From contig CM066303.1 of NCBI GenBank assembly GCA_033807695.1, positions 2,108,001-2,172,000 of the forward strand: 64,000 nucleotides of DNA, written 5' to 3'. This DNA comes from Daedaleopsis sinensis (taxonomy: Eukaryota; Basidiomycota; Agaricomycetes; Polyporales; Polyporaceae). Below are positions 1 to 10,143 of this stretch, in pieces; the stretch's first letter is position 1; each line of letters begins with the position of its first letter. Position numbers and translations under genes: made by a program. The notes beneath the pieces were generated by a model. The model made no database searches, was not told the DNA's origin, and saw nothing but the letters and a program-made list of their open reading frames with translations.

Positions 1-3000
1 CCCGCCCCACCGCCGCCTCCCAGTCCTACCTCTTCTCCCAAAAGCAGGCCCGCACCCACGACCTCGACGCCCTCCACGCCCTCGCCCTCAACGCCTTTCT
101 CCAGCTCAGCTCCCTCCAGCCCGCCCTCTCCGTCTACGAGGACACCTTCCTCTCCGAACACGCAAAGGACTCCGACAGGTCTCTCCTCCCTGCAACCCAA
201 ATTGCTCAGCTCGATGCGTCCATCGCTGCCTTCCTCTCGCTCCTCGGGCCCTTCCTGCTGGACGCGCCCACCGGCAAGCTCTTGGAGTGGCTAGTGCGCA
301 GGTTCCGGTGCGTTCTCTCGCCCTCGCGCGCAATTACTCTCCCCACTCATCTGTGCACCCAGAGTACACGAGTTCAATGTCGAGGCCGTCGTCGCCCTCT
401 TCCTGCCCTACCATGACACGCCCCACTTCCTCAAGATGACCTCCATCCTCCACATCCCGTGAGTACGCTTTAGCTCCTTGCATCCGCTATGCTCATTCCC
501 TCTTCTCTAGCGACAATTCTCCCCTTCGCTTCCTCCAGCCTTACAAGGCCACCACAAAGCCTCTACACAGACAACTCCTCGTCCGCGACATGCTCGCAAA
601 CCCCGACCTTGCTCGCTTTGTCGCCTCTGCGCTCCTTGCCGTCCTCGATCATCAGGCTGCTCCCCTCCACCGTCCTCTCATCGCTTTCCACACCGGTGTC
701 CTCCTCGAATACGTTGCGGCCTCCAAGACTATCGACGAGAACACCATGGCTGTCCTTCTTCCCGCTGCACTTGACCCCTTGCAACGCGCAAGCGACCCCG
801 ACAGTCTCGTCAAGCCCAATCTGCTCCACGAGATCATCGTAGGCACCCAAGTCACTCACGTCCCATCTCACAGCTAACTTGGTCTCCAGCTCGGCAGCTA
901 CCTCGTGCTCGCTGCCGTCTCTCAGAAAGCGCGTCTCACATCGAAAGCTGTCAGGTCCATACTGGCAGCAGTTGTAGACTGCGCACCCCGCGTATCCCCG
1001 AAACAGCTCGTCCGCACGCTCGTCTCCATATGCGCTCCTCAGGACCAGCTTGAGAAGCTGCCCGGCAGCCTTGTCAAGCGTCTCATTACTATTCCGTACG
1101 CACCAAGTCCACGTAGAACATTGGGCATAACATCGACTAACTTGGACTTGTCAGTGACATTGACTCTGAACTTGTCGGCGCGATGGCTTGGACAGGCGCC
1201 GAGAACTTCCTCGTCCCTCTCGTCGACAGTCTTATTCTCCGGTACGATTCTTCCCTCTGCGCTCACTCACAAACTAACACTCTATCACAGTCTCGACGAT
1301 GAGGCCGCATACGGAGTAGTGGAAACGATGGCCATATCCTCCCAGCTGCTCCCTGCCGTTGGCCGCTCAGCAGCATCCGCCCTCATTCGCGGTCTCATCA
1401 GCACTGAGGCGCCACTGGCCTCCCGAGACCTTCTCTCCCAGCTGCACCAGCGCCATCCCAAGGTCGTGCAGGCGGCGTCGCAGGCCGTCGTTGCAGAAGA
1501 GGACAGCGCTCAGGACGCCGTAGAGCGCCTCATCCTGTCCTTGTCCGTGGTAAGCGTTTCCTATCATGTGGGCCGTGCGAGCAGCAGCTGAGAGGCGTGC
1601 CCAGCCTGTTTCCGGGCTTTCGAGTGCCGACGCTGCGACAGCGACGGTCCTCGTTGGCTCGTCGGACGCCGACGCCACTGTGCGCGCAAAGGCAGTCCGC
1701 GACCTGATCGGGCGCATCGATGCGCCCGACGCAGACGTCGTAAGCGATCCGCGCCCTCCTCCCGCGAATCCTCGCTGACGTCATCCCCAGCAGTCGGTGG
1801 CGCCCGCGCTCGTGCTCCGCGTGCACGACACGGCAGTCCCCGTCCTGCAGGCCCTGTACGACACCTCGCCCGCGGCCGTTTCCCGCGCCTTTCTTAACTC
1901 CGCGTTGGCCGAGAATGCGTACATCGACGCGCTCAGGCAGACGTTGCACGACTCCGCCTCCAAGCCGTCGCGCGACGTCATCCGCGCGCACCTCTCCTTC
2001 CTCCTCTCTCACTTCCTGCCAGAGCTCAAGGCGTCCGCCGGCGCATCTGGGGAGGAACAGGCGGGGGAGGAATCGGACGAGGACCGCGTGCGCGCGCGCC
2101 GCGTGTTCATGGACATTCTGTTGCCCTTCCTGTTGTTCTCCAAGCCGCGCATGAAGACCGCCCAGGCGGTGTGGGAGGTCCTCGAGGCTGCCGAGGGCGG
2201 CAGCGCGGCCTTCGAGCTGCTCGGGGGGTGCGTGGACGCCGTCAAGTGGGAGCAGGCCCGGCCCACTTCCCGCACGACCAGAAAGCATGCGGACAAAGAG
2301 GGCGTCGACGTGGAACTGCTCCGGCGGGTGAACCTCGCTGTTGCAGCGAAGATCGCAGGTGGGCTTTCCCGCTGACTGACTGTGACTGCCCCACATGGCT
2401 GATGTGGGTTTAGATAACATCCTCGCGTCCAACTACTTCCAGGCCAACCTCGACGCGCTCCTCGAGCGGCTGCACGGCGAGAACGCGCACGCGCGCACTA
2501 TGGCGTACTTGGTCGTCCGGGCGCTCCTCGGCCGACTGAGCGGCGTGCAGCGTGTGGACGCCGGGCTCAGCGTCCTCGCGTCGATGAAGCTCGACACGCT
2601 CGAGGGCATGGGCGACTTCATGCGCGGCGTCGAGGACGTCGGAAACGTGAGTCCTGCTGAGCGCAGCGCCCCGCTCGCGTGCTGACTTTCCGTTGCAGTT
2701 CCTGGACGACGCCAGCGTCGGCAGCGCCGCGGCGCTCAAGCCCAGCAGCCAGAACACGCTCCACCGCCTGCAGGTCTCCGTCCTGTCCGTGCTCCCGAAC
2801 TTCCCGCGCCCGGCGGGGGTCCCGCTCGAATGGCTGGCGCAGGACTCGGGGGACGCTCGGGGGGCGCGGTACATCCGGCTGCTCCGCGCCGTGTATAGCC
2901 TGAGCAACTCGTCGCCCTCGCTCCCGCTGCTGTCCACGCACCTGCTCCGCGCGCTCTTCGTCAACCTCGGCGACGACGCGCTCGCGTTCCTCGTGGGCGT

Positions 3001-6000
3001 CTGGCTCACCGCGCAGGACGGGCAGGACGGCGCGGTGCACGTCCAGTACGCCGCGCTGAGGCACGCGTGCGCGTTCCTCGAGGCGCACGTCGCGACGCAG
3101 CGCACGGTCGACTTCCAGACGGTCCTCCCGGCCATGCTCGTCATGCTCCAGAGCGCGGACGCGGGCGTGCGCGACGCCGCGCTGCGCTGCATCGCCGTCG
3201 TGACGAAGCTGTGCTTCTCGAAGGAGGCGGAGGCGGTCTACGCGTTCGATGCGGTATACGGCGCGGACACTGGTGAGTGCGGTTCCGGTCCTGTGTTGTC
3301 TGTTGTACGGGTGAGTGGAGACGCGTGCTGAACGGGGACTGGGTTGGTGCTTGCAGCGAAGCTGCAGTATTTGGACTGGGCGGACTTCCAGAAGTACATG
3401 CGGGCTGTCGGGGAGAGCAGGGACCACCTCGTGCATGACCCCGAGTACGTGCGGACGTTCCACCGGGAGCACCTCGCGCCCAGCAAGGGCGAGTCGAAAA
3501 AGACCGCGGGGTACGTCCAGAGTCCCGTCGTGTGTGTGCGTGCTCGTGCTCGAACTGACGAGCCGGCGCGTGCGCAGGTACAAGCAGCGCGTGCTCTGCT
3601 ACCTGCTCTCGCACGTGAACGGGTGCGCGCTCCTCAACGTCAAGACCGCGCTGCTCAAGAGCGTCGACACCGTCTCGAACGCCGCGAAGGCTCTGGCGTT
3701 GCTGCCGACCGTCGAGGGGCTCCTCGCCGCCCAGAGCGTCGATGCGGAGCTCGCGGCGCTCGCTGTGGGCGCGTTCGACGCGTCGGCGGCGCCGGACATG
3801 AACGACGTCGACAAGCCGGTGTGGGGCGTGTATGAGCAGGCGGTCGTCACCGCGCTCAAGGAAGGCGAGTCTGACTCTCAGTCCGCTCGTGACATCGCGG
3901 TACAGGGTGCTGACATGACGTTGAATGGGGGGACAGACGGATGGGCGCGCGCGAGGGACGCGCTGCTGCACCGTTTGCGGCACGGGCTGTTCGCTAAGCT
4001 GACCGTCGACCGCAAGTCCCAGCTGTGCAGGACGCTGCTGCAGGTTGGCGCGGAGGATGTGCCCTCGGTCAGTGGTTCTTTGTTGTTGTTGTTCATTGTA
4101 GTCTGCGTTTCTGACGGTGGGTGCACAGTCGAGCGTGTGCAAGAAGACGCTCGCGAGCGTGCTGGACGACGGGGCGCTCGTCGTACGTTTGTTCGTGTCC
4201 TTGCAGCCGCAGCCTAGGCCGGACGCGGGCGCGCCTCCGGCGAACAAGCGGCCGAGAGTCGAGAAGTGGGTGGTTTTCTGTGCATTTGTCGGCCCCGTCA
4301 GTATAGCTCACCCGCTTTCGTCGCATCGCAGGACGGCGACGGCGGCCGATAGCTCCGAGTTGTCCTTGCTGGCTGTGCTGGCTGAGGTCGTCGGCTCGTT
4401 GAAGATCGCCGGCACGTTGGAGCTGATCTCGTGCCTGCTGGAGATTTTGAACAAGGTCGCGAACCATGTGCCGCCGGACGTCGCGGACAGGCGGTATGTT
4501 GAGCAGCTGCTCATGTCTGCGATTGAGAACGTCGTGGAGCACTTCCCGGTAAGCAGCTCTCGTGATGGGCGTTTTGACTTGATGCTAAGCGACGTTGTGC
4601 AGCCGTCGACGGTCGTCGCGCCTGGGTCCATCAGAGTTGATACGTTGGTCGAGATCTTGCGCAGTAAGACAACTTATTGGTGTGTGTTCGAGGAGAGTAC
4701 TGACAGGGCTCGCAGCGTCCGAGAACCCGCAGACCTTCCATCAGGCCTGTCTGCTGATGGCGAGTCTTGCTCGCGTCGTGCCGGATGCGGTCCTCCACAA
4801 CGTCATGCCGATCTTCACGTTCATGGGCTCGAACGTCTTCCATCGGGACGACACGTACAGCTTCAGAGTCGTGCAGAAGGTGCGCCCCGCGCCATTTGGC
4901 CTACGCTTCGCCAGACTGAGCAGTGTCTTGTAGACTATCGACAGCATCGTGCCGGTCATGGTGGCCTCCCTCAAGGAGGGCCATGGGTCTGGGGTGGAGC
5001 TCTACGACGCGGCGCGAGAATTCCTGCGCGTGTTCACGAACGCTGCCACTCATGTTCCCCGCCATCGACGTGTCGGGTATGTGCTCTTGTGCTTTGGGTG
5101 GGCATTGCGTGACTCAAACTGGCCGGGCCTTTACAGATTCTTCTCGCACCTGGTGGACACCTTGGGCCCGGCCGACTTCCTCGCTCCGACCACGATGCTC
5201 CTTGTCGACCGAGTGGCGAACCGAGTCGTGCGGCAGAGTGCGACTGAGTCTGGCTCGCTGTTCCTCCCCCTCGCCGTGCACGAGCGGCACACAGCTGAAC
5301 TGCAGCTTTCGGTGCGTGTGGTTCTTCCTTGTGATCGGTGTTGTACTGAACAGCGAGCCGTGCAGTCGCTCGTCGCGCTCGTGCAAGAGGTGCAGAGGCT
5401 TGCGAACAACGACGACCCGTCTGTTCACGCGTTCTTGGAAGACACTACGTAAGGGCCGGTACGGGAACACTTTGTGGCTAGAACGCTGACTGCTTTGCAG
5501 CGACGATGAACAAGCTCATGCGGAGCTGGCGGCGAAGCGGCGGGCGACCGCGTTGCTCATGTTCTGCGACCATGCCCTCAAGCGTCTCGTCGGCCCAACG
5601 CTCGCGCACACCGAGAAGCTGCGCGATGCCAGCCAAGAGCTGCTGGTGCACCTGTTGGCCGTGTCTGTCGCGAAGGCTGACGACGCGTCCTATGTCGAGG
5701 TCGCGACCGCCGCTCGTGCTGCGATGGCGAGCACGCTCGGTGTCATGTCTGCGCCCGACTTCGTGCAGGGCATCCTCACTATGCTCCACTCCGATTCCGT
5801 CCAGGTTAGCAGCTGTTCGTTTCAACCGAGATGGCGTGTAAGCTGACAGATCATGTATAGGCACAAGCTGGTGCTCTGCAGCTACTTGCAGAGCGGTTGC
5901 CACTGGTCGCGGATCATGCCCGTCGCACGCTCACCCCGTCGATCGTCAAAGTTGTCGAGACGGTGCGCAACATCCTGTCTTCCGCTCAAGACCACGCACT

Positions 6001-7790
6001 GGTGCGACCAGCACTGGAAGCTTTGGGAGCCATCAGCACCACCGTCGCCCCTGGAGAAGAAGGCGCGATCACGCCGGCCACACCGATCGTGCTCGGCTGG
6101 CTGTCTCAGCAGGCTCTGCGCATGGTCGCTCTGCGGACGCTCCTCGCTTTCTCGTGCGTTCATTGGCAGCCTATACTATGTTAGGGCAGAGCTGATTGCA
6201 TTCTATTAGATCGACGCTGGGGCCGCGCGCAATCCCTTACTTGAAAGACATTGTCAAGGCATGCGTGTTGCACTCCAAGGAAGCGCTTTCTGGAACTGGT
6301 GAGTAGAAACACATTCATCATTGGACTTTCCGAAAGGTGACCGGTACGGTAGCAGAGGACCAGGGACTCGTCTCTACCGCATCGAACATCCTACGCAATC
6401 TCCTGACGTCTATACCGACGTTCTGGGGGGAGGCGGAGGTGTTGTCGGTGGTGGATTTGTACTTGAACGGTTCGCACGCGTCTGCTGCTGACACTGCCCA
6501 GCTCTCGCTCCTCGTCAAAACCGTAGCGAAGCGCGCCTCTCCAAACGTGTTGCTTCCTGCTCTTTGCAGTATGTGGACGAGCTCACTGTCGGATAGCGCC
6601 AAGGTGAGCCACTTTGTTGATGTGGGCGGCATTGTGTTGACCCGCGATCTGCTAGGAGGAGACCGAGAGGATTCTCGCTTATACTCAAGTCCTCAAGATC
6701 GCTGTGAAGGCGGCATCTCGACCAGCTGTTCTGGAGAATATCCGCGAGTTGTTCAAGACGTTCCTGTCCATGTTCGATGTCTGCGCCAGTGGGACTGCAT
6801 CGGAGGTAAGTTGAGAGGCTACGTGCCCGGACAGCGAGCTCACCCTAATTGCCCAGCTTGAGGGTGCCGTGACGAGCGCGTTCATTGAAGTTGTCGTGAA
6901 GCTCAACGAGACCGCATTCCGTCCAATCTTCCGCAAGATGTTTGATTGGGCGTTCGCAGAAGGTACGTCTCCTGCGCTTGGAGAGTGCCGGCCTCCCCTC
7001 ACAGTGTTCGATAGATTCTGCGAGACGAATTGTCATCTTCTGTCATGTGTATTCGTCTCTCCTCGACTTCTTCAAGGTAAATTGCTATGTTTGGTTTGGC
7101 CATTCGGTACTATGTTGCTGACATTGTCGTATCACGCAGGCGTTGATGGTCCCGTACATGACATTCGCGTGGCAAGCTTTCATGGACCAGCTCCGTACCG
7201 AAGCCTCGGCGGGTCGTGAACACGGACGCTCGTGGCTCGCTGTTTTGCAGACTTTGGGGAAGTCGCTTTCTGCGGATGAAGATCGAGGTAAGGTCTCGTG
7301 TGTATCCTTGGCGTACCTGCATACTGACACGTCTGCGCTCAGTCTTCTGGCGGAACGACAAACTCCGACAGCTCGTGCCCGTGGCTGTCAAGCAGGTTCC
7401 AGTCGCTATCGACGTCGCCCTACCCGAGGGCAAAAGCGCCGTGTCCGATCTCTTGGCCTCGATTCTAGGCATCGCAGATGACGACATCATGTCTAAGTCG
7501 CTCAACCTCGACGTCCTCATGCACAGCCGGTCCGAGGACGCACGCGTGCGACTGTTCAGTCTGAGCTGCGCGGAGCAGCTGTGGAGGGCTCAGGGTGACA
7601 AGCTGCTCGGTATGTGTGCCAGTCAGCATATACCGGCGGAGATACTGATATGTTGCCTCCAGGGTTCGTTGCGGAGACCATAACCTTTGTTGCCGAGGCG
7701 GCGGAGGACGAAAATGATCTTGTGGTTCGGGAGGCACACAGGTTGAAGTCGGCCGTAGAGGCTGTTGGTGGGAGCTTTGATATGATGTAA
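1..7790 (+). CDS. utp10: UTP10 / HEATR1, U3 snoRNP HEAT-repeat protein (5' partial)
   Basis: Large HEAT-repeat protein of the t-UTP part of the small-subunit processome; it acts in the nucleolus in pre-18S rRNA transcription and processing. The visible N-terminus (frame starting at base 3, motifs SYLFSQKQ, LGPFLLDAPTGKLLEWLVRRFR) matches the conserved UTP10 start, so only a few residues are missing. The rest is alpha-helical repeat protein ending ...GGSFDMM with TAA at 7788..7790. Exons I read: 1-307, 363-458, 511-838, 890-1095, 1155-1241, 1291-1549, 1605-1739, 1791-2358, 2414-2646, 2699-3272, 3357-3510, 3578-4067, 4129-4265, 4332-4548, 4603-4663, 4716-4879, 4934-5076, 5137-5311, 5366-5448, 5501-5804, 5861-6153, 6210-6298, 6353-6603, 6656-6805, 6857-6962, 7015-7076, 7140-7287, 7343-7609, 7663-7790. 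All joins keep frame. A small GC-AG intron near 3867..3906 is possible but not needed. No inactivating change seen. Confidence 0.93.
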
Positions 7791-8214
7791 TCATTAGATC
7801 ACAGGACGTTCTCTGGTGTCACCTCGAGATAGCACTCAAGTCTCAAGCTGCGATGCATCAATGATCCTTTACTACCCCATGCCCTTGGCACGGATGGGGG
7901 GTGGTTAGAGTTAGCTACATAGGAGGAGGAATATGGTATTTTCAGGTGCTCGCACACGCATACGCCACGTCAGCCCACGTGCTAACGTGACGAGCAGCTC
8001 CGACAGGCACTAGAATGCACGTCCGGTTCAACATCCCTGCTCTATGAGAGCGGATAAAGTGATACGCCAACTGCAACTCAGTCACAGAAAGGGATGCAAG
8101 CTGATCAACAGTGTCAAGAGCATTGCTGCCCAAGACACTTAGCGGCATCGTGCCAGTAGCACGCCAGCACCGATATGCACGCGTCAGTCATCAGGATAGT
8201 TGTCGTTGCCATGT
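7791..8214. other. Intergenic: UTP10 3' flank
   Basis: This stretch is the presumed UTP10 3' UTR and spacer up to the first repeat of the adjacent retrotransposon. I see no open frame with recognisable content, no RNA gene and no clear repeat here. Confidence 0.6.
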
Positions 8215-8336
8215 CAAATCAAGCGGCGCTCTCGCGTCTGGGCAACACGCACAGGCATGTAGCAGGACTCGGACGCTCCGGCGCGTGGCCAGGGGAGCGT
8301 CCAGTGTACGTGTTGTTTTCGCGAGTACGAATGGTA
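8215..8336 (-). repeat. Split direct repeat B2 (distal end of Ngaro element)
   Basis: This 122-bp copy matches 8768..8889 and ends the element on its 3' side. It is separated from A2 by 59 bp (8337..8395) with no counterpart in A1 or B1. Confidence 0.85.
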
Positions 8337-8395
8337 CATATATACATAGATGTATGAGTACGAGAAGTAGGACTGCAATAGAGGTGGGATGGTGG

Positions 8396-8767
8396 GTAGC
8401 TGAATAAGACGCGAGATCGCCTCGAGCCGGGGCTGGCGAGTCGAGAGTTGGAAGTCAGCCAACGAGAAAGGACAACGGGCGCACGAGGGACGAGACGTGG
8501 TGCGTACCTGGTGAGTCGTGAGTTGGAAGTCAGAAGGAGGAGAACCCCTGACTTCCGCACTCGCGACTTACCTGACCACTGGCCCTCTGTGCGCGCGGCG
8601 CGGAGCCGACGGCAGAGTACGGCTACTCCGACAACGGGACTGAGGGGGCGGCGTATGGCTGTAGTCAGCCTCGTTCGAGGCTCCGAGCCGCCTGAGCGGC
8701 GGCGCGTGCCGCTTAAGGCGGCCGCGCACGCTGATTCGACTCGTGTAAATCCCTGCTTTAAACCCGA
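8396..8767 (-). repeat. Split direct repeat A2 of Ngaro element
   Basis: This 372-bp copy appears identical to 13425..13796 and directly abuts B1 at 8767/8768. A 120-codon open frame shared by both A copies is a shadow within the repeat, with no recognisable protein. Confidence 0.88.
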
Positions 8768-8889
8768 CAAATCAAGCGGCGCTCTCGCGTCTGGGCAACA
8801 CGCACAGGCATGTAGCAGGACTCGGACGCTCCGGCGCGTGGCCAGGGGAGCGTCCAGTGTACGTGTTGTTTTCGCGAGTACGAATGGTA
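8768..8889 (-). repeat. Split direct repeat B1 of Ngaro element
   Basis: This 122-bp copy matches 8215..8336 and lies between the recombinase gene 3' region and A2, as expected for B1 in split-direct-repeat elements. Confidence 0.85.
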
Positions 8890-9135
8890 AGAAAGCTAAA
8901 AAAGGAAAGAGTATATGTGAATATAAAGTTCGAGCGTGACGGAAAGATAGAGTGAGAAGAGACGGAGTTGTGATATTGGTTTTGACACAGCATAGAGAGG
9001 CAAGAACGTAGTGGTGTTATTGGGTTTTTGTTGATTCGGGAGATGGGAGATACGAGCAGAAAAGCAGGAAAGAAATGGAAAGACCGGAAGCGGAAGCATG
9101 GAGCTCGGAAGCGCCAGGGTGCCCTGAGGCGAAGG

Positions 9136-10143
9136 TCAAGAGCGCGAGGGCCCGGGGGTGTTTTGTTGCTGGACAAACATCATTGCGTGGAGCACAACAG
9201 GGTGCTCGCGGATGTATATTTGCCATGCAGTAGAGGACCAGCGTCCAATTGCCTGGATGGTCGAACCGGGGGTCCCCTCGATGGCGAGGGCAGTTGCACC
9301 CCCTGCACGCATTGAATGCCCGCTGATGTCGGCGGCAAAGAAGCGGCGAAGCTTTCGAAGGAACCATCCCCGGGTGGGAATGTCCCCATTTTTCAGCAGC
9401 CACAGTTCCGCGCGGAGCGGGAAGAGCTTATCGCGCGCTGTTAGGTAGCGGGTGAAAGCGGCGAATGGATCGGCACCACGGGTGACCCTTTTGATGAGGA
9501 GAGTGTCGCCGGCGAAGTGCTTGTCGGTCTTGTGGGAGTGTAGCTGGAACTGGAACTCGTCTGCGCGGACAAGTACGGATGTTCGGCGAGTTACTTTTCG
9601 GAAGGTGCGAAGTCGAGGGTTGTCTGGCCAGACCAACTCGCCGAGCCGCATGAGGCCGTTGAAACCCGTGAGAATGATCGCTAGGAATAGGAAATCGTCG
9701 TGTTGATCCGAGGAGGATAGAGTGCTGTGGACGAGGTTAAGGTCCTCTCGCGTGAGCGCGCGCTTCCGCCGGACCGGCTTGCTATATAAGCGTTTACATC
9801 CTTTCAAAGTACGCGAGACGAGCGGGGAGCGGCGACGCGTGCGAATATCGGGATAAAAAGGTTCGAGCTCACTGCAAATACCGGAAAGGTAGGAGTCGAC
9901 AGAGCGGGGCTCAATGTGATGAGATTGGAACACGACATAAAGGCTGAGTGTGTTCTCGGTAGGATGGATCTGGAAACGATGGAGATCGCAGAAGGTGAGA
10001 TAGGAATTGAGCGCGGAGGTGTAGGAGGCGGATGTCGAGTGTTCGAGCGCATGCTCGAGCGCGATTGCGCGCTCGTGGAGCAAACGCTCGAGAGGCCACG
10101 CCTGCCTGGGCGGCTGACGTGACGTGTGTGACACAGAAGTCAT
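9136..10143 (-). CDS. Tyrosine recombinase of Ngaro element
   Basis: This 335-residue protein is predicted to integrate a circular DNA copy of the element by site-specific recombination. It has a SAM-like N-terminal core-binding region (about residues 25 to 120) and a catalytic domain with the tyrosine-recombinase tetrad: R166 in the LMRLGE motif, H276 and R279 in GHSMRAGG, and Y310 in WQIYIR. The tetrad appears complete. The start ATG overlaps the stop of the upstream RT frame as ATGA (10143..10140), which suggests coupled termination and re-initiation. The size fits recombinases of fungal DIRS/Ngaro elements. Confidence 0.92.
   Translation of the reverse strand: MTSVSHTSRQPPRQAWPLERLLHERAIALEHALEHSTSASYTSALNSYLTFCDLHRFQIHPTENTLSLYVVFQSHHIEPRSVDSYLSGICSELEPFYPDIRTRRRSPLVSRTLKGCKRLYSKPVRRKRALTREDLNLVHSTLSSSDQHDDFLFLAIILTGFNGLMRLGELVWPDNPRLRTFRKVTRRTSVLVRADEFQFQLHSHKTDKHFAGDTLLIKRVTRGADPFAAFTRYLTARDKLFPLRAELWLLKNGDIPTRGWFLRKLRRFFAADISGHSMRAGGATALAIEGTPGSTIQAIGRWSSTAWQIYIREHPVVLHAMMFVQQQNTPGPSRS

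Noticed and set aside
2618..4247. Long minus-strand open frames opposite UTP10
   Set aside because: High-GC antisense shadows with Arg-rich, low-complexity translations; the plus-strand exons explain the region.
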